DNA of 10,110 nt from an uncultured Bacteroidales bacterium (GTDB taxonomy: Bacteria > Bacteroidota > Bacteroidia > Bacteroidales > FEN-979): the NCBI GenBank assembly GCA_903928285.1, contig CAIYQH010000503.1, positions 1-10,110 on the forward strand, written 5' to 3'. Under the pieces are notes generated by a model. It saw only the letters and a list, made by a program, of their open reading frames with translations. It was not told the origin of the DNA and did not search any database. Both the position numbers and the translations under genes were made by a program. This document shows, piece by piece, positions 1 to 7,604 of the stretch. Numbering within the stretch: the first letter of the stretch is position 1; the number at the start of each line of letters is the position of its first letter.

Positions 1-236
1 AACATAGATTTCGATACATTCCCCCGTCACCCGGGTGAGCGCTTTGACAACATTGGCGAAGCACACGTTACAGTCGAACACGGTGTGCTCGATGGCTGCG
101 TCATACAACGCCACGCAGAAAGGGGCGAACGCAGGCTCTGGGTTGAAGGTGCCCCCAGGGGAGAAGGACAATGACGCCGAGATAGCCACCAAGTCGGGCC
201 CTACGCGTACAGCCGGAGCATGGAAGCGATGGTAGA
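1..236 (-). CDS. Unidentified protein fragment, partial at both ends
   Basis: On the reverse strand a frame stays open from the left edge through this stretch and encodes a protein-like sequence containing VGPDLVAIS, FSPGGTFNP and then FDCNVCFANVVKAL, ending at the window edge in GECIEIYV. By hand count bases 1-240 are about 58% G+C, and the third codon positions of this frame are strongly G/C, unlike the genes further right. That is why I prefer it over the exactly antisense forward frame, which stops at about 172. Its upstream side runs out of frame into the STAND NTPase remnant. An in-frame ATG exists at 256-258, but those bases encode the conserved WxRLRxW of the remnant, so I do not trust it as a start. 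I do not recognise the family. There are three cysteines in about 20 residues (two in CNVC, one in GEC), but no complete metal-binding motif can be claimed. Confidence 0.4.
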
Positions 237-767
237 CCAGTTGCGCAATCGGGTCCATACACGCATGATGCTTTCGTGCGAAATATCGATAATGGTATCC
301 AGATCTAACCCCACGGATGCTGATGGCATGAGGAATGCGCAACCCGGCTTCCTGAAATTGTCGATCACACGGATAAGTTCCTCCTCGCGGGATTCGGCCA
401 GCGTCATGATCTCTTTCAGCTTGGTAGGCCTGCGGGTACCCCGGTTTTCCTGGGTGATATCAGTCAGGGCCTTGAAAAGTTTCTCGGCAGTGTATTTGCT
501 TTTATCGTCACGCAGATCAGCAAATATTTCCTCAAGATGCACCGACAGCGCTTCCTTCATGGTTCCGATAGCCGTATAGTGATCAAGCCCGATTGGCTGC
601 TCACCTATGCGGTTCAATATCCAGTATTCCCAGGTTCTCATCATGGCGTGCTGCATGATAGGAAGCTGGTCGGGATCATCGCCGACATCCGCCAATAGTT
701 GTTCCACCAGATCCTCTGCAATCTGTGCCCCTTTTGTTACCACCGGACCGGTAATTGCCTGCTTCGC
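201..767 (-). pseudogene. nSTAND1-type STAND NTPase remnant (C-terminal part of the NTPase module)
   Basis: This frame has the hallmarks of the C-terminal half of the nSTAND1 module found in bacterial STAND signalling and defence ATPases: AITGPV at its beginning, then GDDPDQLPIMQHAMMRTW, HYTAIGTMKEAL, TRRPTKLKEI and finally DISHESIMRVWTRLRNW. In intact proteins this is preceded by Walker A and B motifs and usually by an N-terminal effector domain, and followed by WD40, TPR or other sensor repeats. None of these is present. Reading upstream, similarity fades near 767 and in-frame stops appear from 794. Downstream, the frame stops at 201, about 11 codons after the conserved tryptophan. The GTG at 741-743 could serve formally as a start but lies inside the conserved block. 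A 189-codon piece without a P-loop cannot hydrolyse ATP, so I call it a degraded or chimeric fragment. Family assignment is confident; pseudogene status depends on the assembly being right. Confidence 0.75.
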
Positions 768-1084
768 TCCCGTCGGAAATCGGAGGAACCTTTACCAATT
801 CGCAGAAAGTTATCCAGGAGTTCGGCAATGTGTTGAAATCCGGAATCCAAAGCACCTCTCTGGAACAACTCAAAGGAATCCTGAGCGAGTTTGGCATCGA
901 CGCACCGGTAATGCCTCATGAGATTCTGATGGAGGTCATCTCCCTGCTTCCTGAAGGGAAGGATCATGGAAAGCTGCTCATGCGGCCAACCAAGGAGGAT
1001 AATAATAAACGCCATTATCAACATGGATGCGATGCCATTACCCGGAGGTTTGCCGAAGATTTTAACAATGCCTTTGGGAATTGA
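755..1084 (+). CDS. Hypothetical protein, probably a C-terminal fragment
   Basis: Forward frame of about 100 codons with coding-like composition, ending in TGA at 1082-1084. It includes TNSQKVIQEFGNVLKSGIQS, LEQLKGILSEFGIDAP and a charged C-terminal half with HGKLLMRPTKED and ITRRFAEDFNNAFGN. It looks soluble and mostly helical, with no signal peptide or membrane segment. A TAA at 752-754 closes the frame upstream and its first codons overlap the oppositely oriented STAND remnant, so the true beginning lies between about 768 and 830. The only start with a plausible ribosome binding site is GTG at 830-832, with AGGAG at 816-820, which would give 84 residues. But the sequence before that GTG also reads as protein, which favours a truncated gene. 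I recognise no family. The following ferritin-like gene is 79 bp away on the same strand, and nothing ties their functions together. Confidence 0.45.
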   Translation: MPASLPSEIGGTFTNSQKVIQEFGNVLKSGIQSTSLEQLKGILSEFGIDAPVMPHEILMEVISLLPEGKDHGKLLMRPTKEDNNKRHYQHGCDAITRRFAEDFNNAFGN

Positions 1085-1141
1085 GGATTAGCGCAGTTTT
1101 TAAGGAGGATGAATACAAATAACCTGGTAACCTTATATCAT

Positions 1142-1160
1142 AAATCTGAAATCGTAAATC
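1142..1160. repeat. Three AAATC units phased at 7 bp
   Basis: AAATC occurs at 1142-1146, 1149-1153 and 1156-1160, separated by two-base spacers, just upstream of the ferritin-like start codon at 1164. The third unit occupies the place where a Shine-Dalgarno would be expected. It may be a short instance of the low-complexity AAATC/CGTAAATC runs I associate with Bacteroidota intergenic DNA; any role in translation or regulation is unknown. Confidence 0.4.
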
Positions 1161-1163
1161 AAG

Positions 1164-1619
1164 ATGAAAGAATTCACCAGTATAAATGAGATCCTGGATT
1201 TTGCAATCGGGGAGGAGCAGGCAGCCGTCGATTTTTACCTGCAACTGGCCGCCCAGTCTAAAAGCCAGCAGACAAAAAAAATATTCCATGAATACGCCGA
1301 GGAGGAGATGCGTCATAAGGCAAATCTTTTGCAGGTAAGGGAACGTGGCACATTTCAGATTCCCGACGAGAAGGTAAGGGATTTGAAAATCGCGGAGTAC
1401 CTGGTGGATGTAAGGCCCTCTTCCAACATGTCGTATCAGGATGCCCTGATCTTAGCCATGAAAAAGGAAAAAGCTGCATTCCGGATGTATTCGGCCCTGG
1501 CCAGCCAGGCAGAGGACCCTGCCGTTAAGGCGCTTTTCGTGAACCTGGCGCTCGAAGAATCCAAACACAAGCTCAGTTTTGAAATAGAATACGACGATTA
1601 TATCCTCAAGGAAAACTGA
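1164..1619 (+). CDS. Ferritin-like di-iron protein, rubrerythrin-type without rubredoxin domain
   Basis: A 151-residue cytosolic protein made of two antiparallel helix pairs typical of the ferritin-like/rubrerythrin fold (COG1633 type). Di-iron ligands are all visible: Glu18 in E-xx-A-xx-FY (18-25), Glu48-xx-His51 in EEEMRH, Glu102 in EKAAFRMY (102-109), and Glu132-xx-His135 in LEESKH. The C-terminal rubredoxin domain of classical rubrerythrin, with its CxxC pairs, is absent; there are no cysteines at all. Family members usually act in peroxide or oxygen detoxification or iron handling in anaerobes, but without the rubredoxin domain the electron donor is unknown. The ATG at 1164 is firm because an in-frame TAA sits at 1155-1157. 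It has no clear ribosome binding site; an isolated AAGGAGG at 1102-1108 is too far away. It is followed by 145 bp before the membrane-protein array, so it is probably transcribed separately. Confidence 0.85.
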   Translation: MKEFTSINEILDFAIGEEQAAVDFYLQLAAQSKSQQTKKIFHEYAEEEMRHKANLLQVRERGTFQIPDEKVRDLKIAEYLVDVRPSSNMSYQDALILAMKKEKAAFRMYSALASQAEDPAVKALFVNLALEESKHKLSFEIEYDDYILKEN

Positions 1620-1662
1620 TTTTAAGCATTTTTTTTTCACGGATATTACAAATAATGACCAT

Positions 1663-1698
1663 TTTGCTTTATCCGGTCTTAATAAAATGCTATTTTTA
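1663..1698 (+). promoter_or_regulatory. Weak Bacteroidota-like promoter candidate before the array
   Basis: The gap 1620-1764 contains TATTTTTA at 1691-1698, one mismatch from the -7 consensus TAnnTTTG, and TTTG at 1663-1666 as a possible -33 element. The spacing of 24 bp is longer than usual, so this is tentative. The position, about 70 bp before the first array gene, would suit a promoter for the cluster. Confidence 0.25.
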
Positions 1699-1764
1699 CC
1701 TCCCGGTTTATGGAAATATCCATTTGCCGGATTAAACAGGTGATATGCATCTATTAAGAAAAAA

Positions 1765-3549
1765 GTGAAAAAAAGCAAACCGGACCCTTTCGACCGTTTT
1801 TTTATCTATTCAAGGATTCTCGTATTCCTGCTGCCTTTTGCTTTATATTGCTCCGCAATGAGCCTGGGATTCGTCTTTTTTGACGACGATGTGCTGATCC
1901 TCGAAAACCAGCAGGTTATTCATGATCCGGCAAATCTGGGGAAGATTTTCACCACAGATGTGTTCATCGGGAAAACAGTTCCCTACTACCGGCCTTTGCT
2001 GAATGTTGCCCTGATGATCGGGGCAAGGGCAGGCGGAACCAACCCGGGCGGTTATCATCTGGTCAGTGTGCTGGTTCATTGTCTGAATTGTCTAAGCCTC
2101 CTGTGGCTGTTAACTCTTCTTGGGTTCAGTAAACCGAAAGCACTGGCAGGCGCACTACTTTTTTCTGTACACCCGCTTATCTCCAATGCCGTTTTTTGGA
2201 TTCCGGCCGTCAACGACTTACTGATCACCCTTTTTGGGTTACTCTCATTTGCCACGTTTCTTCAATACATCCGGCAAAAAAGCTGGCAATATCTTTTACT
2301 GCATCTTCTCACATTTGCAGGGGCATTCTTCTCCAAGGAATCGGCGGTAGCACTGCCTTTCCTGTTTTTACTCTATCTTTTCCTGGCCAAAAAACGGATC
2401 CTGGAACCCGGCCTCCTCCCGATCTATTTTAGCTGGCTGGCGGTCATGTTGCTATGGTTTTTCCTCAGGAAAAACTCTATTGGTGTACTCCAGGGGGATG
2501 AACAGGGGCTTGGCGCCATTTTCAAAAACCTTCCCTTTTTGCCGGAAATTGTGTCGAAGTTCTTCCTCCCCTATAACCTTCCCGTAATGCCTGTTTTCTC
2601 ATTATTTTATACTGTTTCCGGGATTCTTATCATTTTGCTGCTGGGCATGCTTTTCCTTGTGGCAAGGAAAAAGAATTCGCAGGTGTTTGTTCTTGGCCTG
2701 GCCTGGTTCCTTGCATTTGCAATTCCCAACATGTTCCTGCGTCAGTATAATACAAACGACAGCTTTGATTATCTCGAACACAGGGCTTGTTTACCATCCG
2801 CAGGCCTGCTGATCATGATCCTGGCAATGATACCCGAAGCATGGGTCAATTTGAGGGACAGAACGGTCCGGATTGCAGTACCGTTTTTATTGCTCATTTT
2901 AGCCCTGTTTACAATTTTACAGGAGGGGAAATACCAGGATGGAGAGACATACTGGGGGTCCATTTTAAAGGTCTCACCCGATCGCGCCTGGTTCCACCAT
3001 CTTTATGGAAGGTATTGCTTCAAACAGCAGGATTTTATTAAGTTTGAAGAGCAATTGCATGAAGCGGTGCGGATAAAACCCTATGGTACATTTTACTACA
3101 ACCTGGGGATGATAGAACTGATGCAGAAGAGGAAATTTGAAAGCGCTTACAGCTATTTTACGAAGGCCATCGAAATGGGAGAGACCAAACCGGAGGTGAT
3201 GCGAAATTTCGTTAACCTCTGTATTGAATCGGCCGGTGACCTTTCCAAACACGGGGAAAATACCAGGGCAAGTGAACGGATCGAGGCGGCCTTGCGGTAT
3301 GATCCTGCCAATACCGTGGCATTGATGAACCTGGCCCTGTTTTCACTTAACCTTGGGGATAACGCCAAGGCGGTTAATTTGTGGAAAAAGGTGGTGCAAA
3401 TCGATCCATCCGCCATCAATGCCTGGAAAAATCTCTTTTTATTCTACACAAACAGCGCCGTTCACCGCGATTCCTCAAGCTACTTTGCTGCTCAGTTTGT
3501 TAAATTCGGAGGGAAACAGGAGGATCTGACCAGCCAGCGAAAACTGTGA
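1765..3549 (+). CDS. TMTC/PMT-like membrane glycosyltransferase with C-terminal TPRs (array copy 1)
   Basis: A 594-residue inner-membrane protein with about ten or eleven hydrophobic segments between residues 14 and 385 and about four degenerate TPRs from about 407 to 560. The N-terminal module follows the GT-C/PMT plan of TMTC proteins: an acidic motif after the first membrane helix (FFDDDV, 38-43), YYRPL at 74-78, a conserved HP at 136-137 followed by a loop ending in ND (150-151), FSKES at 189-193 and EHRACLPS at 338-345, the counterpart of AER-x-LYLPS. Family members transfer a sugar from a lipid-phosphate donor to protein or glycan on the outer face of the membrane; the substrate here is unknown. 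The start is GTG 1765, since a TGA lies in frame at 1741-1743 and no ATG falls between; there is no Shine-Dalgarno. It is the most divergent copy: ERKD or GRDE of the other copies is replaced by AVND. It heads the same-strand array, 97 bp before copy 2. Confidence 0.75.
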   Translation: MKKSKPDPFDRFFIYSRILVFLLPFALYCSAMSLGFVFFDDDVLILENQQVIHDPANLGKIFTTDVFIGKTVPYYRPLLNVALMIGARAGGTNPGGYHLVSVLVHCLNCLSLLWLLTLLGFSKPKALAGALLFSVHPLISNAVFWIPAVNDLLITLFGLLSFATFLQYIRQKSWQYLLLHLLTFAGAFFSKESAVALPFLFLLYLFLAKKRILEPGLLPIYFSWLAVMLLWFFLRKNSIGVLQGDEQGLGAIFKNLPFLPEIVSKFFLPYNLPVMPVFSLFYTVSGILIILLLGMLFLVARKKNSQVFVLGLAWFLAFAIPNMFLRQYNTNDSFDYLEHRACLPSAGLLIMILAMIPEAWVNLRDRTVRIAVPFLLLILALFTILQEGKYQDGETYWGSILKVSPDRAWFHHLYGRYCFKQQDFIKFEEQLHEAVRIKPYGTFYYNLGMIELMQKRKFESAYSYFTKAIEMGETKPEVMRNFVNLCIESAGDLSKHGENTRASERIEAALRYDPANTVALMNLALFSLNLGDNAKAVNLWKKVVQIDPSAINAWKNLFLFYTNSAVHRDSSSYFAAQFVKFGGKQEDLTSQRKL

Positions 3550-3579
3550 TTTTTCAATGCCTGCTGCCTGACAGACACA

Positions 3580-3612
3580 GTTGGTAATGTCATCCTCTCT
3601 TTTTTATCTTCA
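3580..3612 (+). promoter_or_regulatory. Possible Bacteroidota-type promoter before array copy 2
   Basis: The 97-bp gap between copies 1 and 2 has GTTG at 3580-3583 and TATCTTCA at 3605-3612, separated by 21 bp. This resembles the TTTG/TAnnTTTG arrangement, with one mismatch in the -33-like and two in the -7-like element. It would give a leader of about 30 bases before the ATG at 3647. The rest of the gap shows no hairpin or repeat. Confidence 0.3.
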
Positions 3613-3646
3613 CCATTGATACGATAATTTAATTTAACCTTTGAAC

Positions 3647-5473
3647 ATGGTCAAACCCAAACAAAAGCTCGGCAAAATGGAAAAAGGCGGTCCGAAGGCT
3701 GCTGCTCCTGTCAGAGAAAAATTCCGGACCAATTACCTGGCCGGGATCATCGTTTCGGTATTCGCCGTCTGCATCTATTTCAACTCTATTATACACGAAT
3801 ATGCCCTTGATGATTCCGCGGCAATTACCGAACATCAATACGTAAAACAGGGTATTAGGGGCATCCCGAAACTGATGACGCTTGATTTCTGGTATTCGAC
3901 AGGCAGACCGCTCGGTTATTATCGGCCATTGTCCTTGATTACTTATGCCATTGAATACCAGTTTTTCGGACTGTCCCCTCATATCAGCCATTTGGTGAAT
4001 GTCATCCTCTTCAGCCTGATTGTATTTGTATTGTTCCTGCTGTTAAGCAGACTCTTTTGTGGATACAACCTGCTGTTTCCACTGTTGACTGCGCTTATCT
4101 TTGCCGCACATCCGATTCATACGGAGATAGTAGCCAATATAAAGGGTCGGGATGAACTGCTCAGTTTTTTTAACATCCTGTTACTGCTCTATTCGGCGTT
4201 GTCGTTTGAAGAAACCCGGAAGAAAGGCTGGATGGTGACGGGTATGATTGCCTTTTATTTCGCGCTGCTTTCCAAGGAGAGCGCCATAACCGGTATCGCA
4301 TTGGTTCCCCTGATACTCTATTATTCGGGAGTGCGCAATCCTGGCCGTCTGGCTATGAAAACATTGCCCTACCTGGGAGTGATCGTTTTTTTCTTTATCC
4401 AGAAATCGATCCTGTATGAGTCGGTCAAAGTCATTGTTGAATCTGATAATGTAAACTATCCTTATGCTTCAAACCTTTTGAGGTCCTCCTCGGCCTTTAT
4501 GCTGTTTCTCCATTCCTTAAGAATTTTATTGGTTCCCTATCCACTCACCCATGACTACTCCTACAATCAGCTTCCGGGTGTGCCCTGGACAAACCCCCTG
4601 GCCCTGCTCGGGCTGCTCACCTTTATCGCGGCCGTGATCTATTCCGGCTTGCAAATACGTAAAAAAACGGTACCCGGCTTCATCACGACTACCTATCTTA
4701 TCCTGTTTACGCCGGCCCTCGGGTTTATCCTGCTCAGAGGGGGCACTTTTGCCGAAAGGTTGCTGTTCTTTCCATCGATGGCATTTTGCATGGCGGTTGC
4801 ATGGCTCTTTATAAAGATAACAAGAGTCAATATCCGTAAAAAACTATTCCGTGAAGGCACCACCGACAAAGCTTTTATCCTTGTTACATGTCTTACGATT
4901 GTGGCAATCCTGCCAATGGCAGCTATGACGGTTCACCGGAACAATGCATGGGTGGATTCAATGACTCTCTTTGTGGTTGATCGTGAGTCCGGCCCGGATT
5001 GCGCGTTGCTTCAATATCACTGGGGATGTGAACGGATAAACGAAGGAGTCAACACAACGGATCCTGTTAAAAAGAACAGGTGCATCCTGGAGGGGTTGAA
5101 TGGCATCAGGAAAGCGGTTGCGATATTTCCTCACTTCTTCGCTGCATATAACCGCATGGGCGAAGTGTACGAGTACCTTGGTTCTTCGCAAAATAACCAG
5201 GTGAAGACCGACAGTGCCATTTTTTCATTTCTTGAGGCTTCCAAGCTGGAGCGTGACCAGGATGGCAGTTACATCCACCTGGGGAGGATTTATTCCAGGC
5301 TTCAGCAATATGGATTGGCCTCCTATTATTACCACCAGGCTCTCCTCATCAATCCATCCTCTGAGGAGGCGAAAGCCAAGATAAAGCTGATCAGGGAGGT
5401 TTCGGGTTTGGACGTGGCCCCCGTTGCGAATCAAACCGGTTCCGGAAATTCCGCCCCGCCTCCCGGGTTCTGA
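3647..5473 (+). CDS. TMTC-like membrane glycosyltransferase with C-terminal TPRs (array copy 2)
   Basis: A 608-residue multi-pass membrane protein and the copy that looks most like eukaryotic TMTC proteins (the DUF1736/TMTC family, O-mannosyltransferases of the GT-C fold). A lysine-rich cytosolic tail (1-27) precedes the first helix. The first external loop has ALDDSAAI (53-60) with the acidic pair at 55-56, then YYRPL (91-95). Next come HPIHTEIVANIKGRDE (155-170), LLSKESA (207-213), DYSYNQLPG (303-311) and FAERLLFFPS (368-377). About three poorly conserved TPRs follow from about 452 to 590, and the tail is rich in Pro, Gly and Ser, ending in PPPGF. The expected activity is sugar transfer from a polyprenyl-phosphate donor to an exported acceptor, inferred only from family membership. 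I chose ATG 3647 over the in-frame TTG 3641 as the better codon; neither has a Shine-Dalgarno. The next gene starts 31 bp after the stop, suggesting co-transcription. Confidence 0.78.
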   Translation: MVKPKQKLGKMEKGGPKAAAPVREKFRTNYLAGIIVSVFAVCIYFNSIIHEYALDDSAAITEHQYVKQGIRGIPKLMTLDFWYSTGRPLGYYRPLSLITYAIEYQFFGLSPHISHLVNVILFSLIVFVLFLLLSRLFCGYNLLFPLLTALIFAAHPIHTEIVANIKGRDELLSFFNILLLLYSALSFEETRKKGWMVTGMIAFYFALLSKESAITGIALVPLILYYSGVRNPGRLAMKTLPYLGVIVFFFIQKSILYESVKVIVESDNVNYPYASNLLRSSSAFMLFLHSLRILLVPYPLTHDYSYNQLPGVPWTNPLALLGLLTFIAAVIYSGLQIRKKTVPGFITTTYLILFTPALGFILLRGGTFAERLLFFPSMAFCMAVAWLFIKITRVNIRKKLFREGTTDKAFILVTCLTIVAILPMAAMTVHRNNAWVDSMTLFVVDRESGPDCALLQYHWGCERINEGVNTTDPVKKNRCILEGLNGIRKAVAIFPHFFAAYNRMGEVYEYLGSSQNNQVKTDSAIFSFLEASKLERDQDGSYIHLGRIYSRLQQYGLASYYYHQALLINPSSEEAKAKIKLIREVSGLDVAPVANQTGSGNSAPPPGF

Positions 5474-5504
5474 CCAGATCATTATCAGTAACAGCCTATT
5501 CGAG

Positions 5505-7556
5505 ATGACAAATAAAACCTCCTCCAACAGAAAAAAGTGGGTAATTCCACCAGTGGCGGGTAAGAAGGAACAGGGAATTGTCGCGAAAAACCGGGAGGTT
5601 ATGCTGTTGGCAGTGGTCCTCCTGGTCACCTTGTTTGCCTATCTGCCTGTGCTGCATCATCATTTCACCAACTGGGACGACAATGATTATGTTACTGAAA
5701 ATCCCTGTATAAGAACACTGTCAGTAGCGAATCTGGAACATATTTTCACAAAAACGATTGCGCTGAATTATCATCCGCTTACCATCCTTTCGCTGGCGCT
5801 TAATTACCAGTTGTCAGGGACAAAACCCTTTTCTTACTTTCTGGTTAACCTCCTGCTGCACCTTTCAAATGTTGTGCTGGTCTGGTATTTTTCACTTCTG
5901 ATGCTCGACAGGAACAAGGCGCTTGCCTTGTTTGTCGCGGCAATCTTTGCCGTTCATCCCATGCATGTCGAATCGGTTGCCTGGATTTCGGAACGTAAGG
6001 ACGTTCTTTACGCCCTCTTTTTTATTGCCGCCATGATAAACTGGGTGTTTTTTATCTTAAAAGGACGGTGGCAATGGTATCTCTTTTCATTTGTTTTATT
6101 CGGTTTTGCAGCGCTTTCCAAGCCCTCGTCGGTGGTTTTTCCCTTGATCCTGTTTATGATCGATTATGTTTATAAACGTAAATTTTCGCTGAGGCTGGTC
6201 ATTGAAAAACTCCCCTTTCTTGCTGTTTCATTCTGCATCGGCATGGCTACCCTGCATGCCCAGCTGGGAAAATCAGTGGTTGATATCAGGTACTTCAACT
6301 TTGCCCAGCAAATGTTGTTCGCCTCTTATGGCTTCTTTTTTTATATCTGGAAGCTGATAGTTCCCTCCGGATTGGCAGCCCTGCACCCTGTACCGGCCTT
6401 TAACACCTCATTAGACCTGCCATGGATTTATTTCGTCGCACCCTTCATCAATTTGCTGATTATCGGGTTCGTGTGGATTTCGGTGAAACATACCAGGCTC
6501 CTGATGTTTGGGTTGGGGTTCTATTTGCTGAATATTGTGCTCACCCTGCAGGTGGTCCAGGTTGGAAGCGCTGTGGTCGCCGAACGCTATTCTTATCTTG
6601 CCTATATCGGGTTGCTTATCGGGCTGGCCTGGCTGATCATGGAGATTGGCAGCCATTATAAGATTCCGGTCAGGAGGATATATCCCCTGATGGGTCTCTT
6701 TTTTGTTGTTTGTACTGCCCTTGCAGTGCAACGGGTTCCGGTTTGGGAAAATAGCGGCTCCCTGTGGTCGGATGTCATCTCCCGGTACCCGGGAAGCGCA
6801 ACAGCCTATAACAACCGGGGATATTACTTTGTAGAGGAGAAACTGTATGACAGAGCACTGCCCGATTTTACCAGGGCCCTTGAGCTCAGGCCGGCCTTTA
6901 TCGATGCGTTGAATAACCGCGGAAGCCTGTATCGGCTGGAGAACCAACACCGGCTGGCAGTTGCAGATTATACCAGAGCTTTAATGCTCGATTCAAACTA
7001 TATCAAAGCCCTTTCGGGCAGGGGCAGCGCTTATGCAGCGCTGGGGATTCTGGATTCGGCGCTGACTGATTTCAATAAGGCAATAAGGCTTAATCCTGTA
7101 CTCGCCGATGCGCTGGGCGACCGCGGGGAGGTTTACTTCCGTCTGGGACAGTTCAGCAATGCCATTGAGGACTGCAGCCGAAAAATTGCCATCTATCCTG
7201 ATAACACCGCCTCCTACCTGAACAGGGGAGTTGCCTATAGTTCGCTGGGGAAATGGGACCTGGCGATCAAGGATTATTCATTTGTGATCAGAACCTCGGC
7301 AGGCAACCCCTCCGTTTACGAGTGGAGAGGAGTTGCCTACCAAAATACGGGCTCCTATCAGAAAGCCATTGATGATTTTACTGCAGCAATCAGGTTGAAT
7401 CCGCAGAAACCTTCACTCTATCTGAACAGGGCGGATGCCTGGATAAAATCGGGTAATCCCAGGAATGCGACTGAAGATATCGAAATTGCGCGGAAACTAA
7501 GAGCAGCCTTGCCCGGACAATCATCTTCCAATGCACCTCCGGAGAGAGTGAATTAG
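5505..7556 (+). CDS. PMT/TMTC-like membrane protein with seven C-terminal TPRs (array copy 3)
   Basis: A 683-residue protein. A basic cytosolic tail (1-30) leads into TM1 (about 31-50), then a loop with TNWDDNDYV (acidic pair 58-59) and NYHPLT (88-93). HPMHVESVAWISERKD lies at 151-166, LSKPSSVVFP at 204-213 and AERYSYLAYIG at 359-369, with about eleven membrane segments up to residue 405. WENSGSLW (414-421) then leads into exactly seven TPRs of 34 residues with no indels; the conserved Arg of each helix A falls at 438, 472, 506, 540, 574, 608 and 642. This is the GT-C-like plan, but the YRPL and SKE motifs of copies 1 and 2 are replaced by YHPL and SKP. The TPRs may bind acceptors or partners; their side of the membrane was not determined. 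ATG 5505 is chosen because the longer frame, starting at TTG 5424, would overlap the end of copy 2, and because copy 4 starts in the same CGAGATGA context. Substrate unknown. Confidence 0.78.
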   Translation: MTNKTSSNRKKWVIPPVAGKKEQGIVAKNREVMLLAVVLLVTLFAYLPVLHHHFTNWDDNDYVTENPCIRTLSVANLEHIFTKTIALNYHPLTILSLALNYQLSGTKPFSYFLVNLLLHLSNVVLVWYFSLLMLDRNKALALFVAAIFAVHPMHVESVAWISERKDVLYALFFIAAMINWVFFILKGRWQWYLFSFVLFGFAALSKPSSVVFPLILFMIDYVYKRKFSLRLVIEKLPFLAVSFCIGMATLHAQLGKSVVDIRYFNFAQQMLFASYGFFFYIWKLIVPSGLAALHPVPAFNTSLDLPWIYFVAPFINLLIIGFVWISVKHTRLLMFGLGFYLLNIVLTLQVVQVGSAVVAERYSYLAYIGLLIGLAWLIMEIGSHYKIPVRRIYPLMGLFFVVCTALAVQRVPVWENSGSLWSDVISRYPGSATAYNNRGYYFVEEKLYDRALPDFTRALELRPAFIDALNNRGSLYRLENQHRLAVADYTRALMLDSNYIKALSGRGSAYAALGILDSALTDFNKAIRLNPVLADALGDRGEVYFRLGQFSNAIEDCSRKIAIYPDNTASYLNRGVAYSSLGKWDLAIKDYSFVIRTSAGNPSVYEWRGVAYQNTGSYQKAIDDFTAAIRLNPQKPSLYLNRADAWIKSGNPRNATEDIEIARKLRAALPGQSSSNAPPERVN

Positions 7557-7577
7557 AAAAATCCATAAATTTCTTTT

Positions 7578-7585
7578 TATATTTG
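7578..7585 (+). promoter_or_regulatory. Perfect Bacteroidota -7 element (TATATTTG) between copies 3 and 4
   Basis: The 48-bp AT-rich gap between copies 3 and 4 contains TATATTTG, an exact match to TAnnTTTG, with the ATG at 7605. Transcription would start near 7592, leaving a leader of only about a dozen bases. No TTTG lies at the expected -33 position (about 7552-7557), and AT-rich DNA can produce the motif by chance. If used, it would let copies 4 and 5 be expressed independently. Confidence 0.4.
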
Positions 7586-7604
7586 TTTTTTAAAGATTTC
7601 CGAG

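Noticed and set aside
35..235. Forward frame opposite the left-edge reverse fragment
   Set aside because: It is antisense to the more convincing reverse-strand frame, which has stronger G/C third positions and a more protein-like sequence; the exactly codon-aligned forward frame also stops at about 172.
737..1024. Reverse-strand frame of about 95 codons
   Set aside because: It overlaps both the STAND remnant and the forward hypothetical frame. Its sequence resembles no domain and the forward frame has better coding character.
1109..1189. 26-codon mini-frame starting directly after AAGGAGG (1102-1108)
   Set aside because: There is no spacing between the Shine-Dalgarno-like sequence and the ATG, and the frame overlaps the ferritin-like start. 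Probably coincidence.
1629..1637. T-run after the ferritin-like gene as a terminator
   Set aside because: The only adjacent inverted repeat is a four-pair A/T stem, too weak for an intrinsic terminator.
3586..4012. AATGTCATCCTCT occurring at about 3586 and again at about 4000
   Set aside because: A single 13-base match within 10 kb is expected by chance, and one occurrence lies inside coding sequence.
5424..5504. N-terminal extension of copy 3 overlapping the end of copy 2
   Set aside because: It needs a TTG start and a 50-bp overlap. ATG 5505 gives a tail like those of the paralogues and the same start context as copy 4.
6411..6950. Long reverse-strand open frame inside copy 3 (a similar one at 8517-8840 in copy 4)
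   Set aside because: It is antisense to strongly conserved membrane and TPR coding sequence. Its presence in both copies follows from their similarity.
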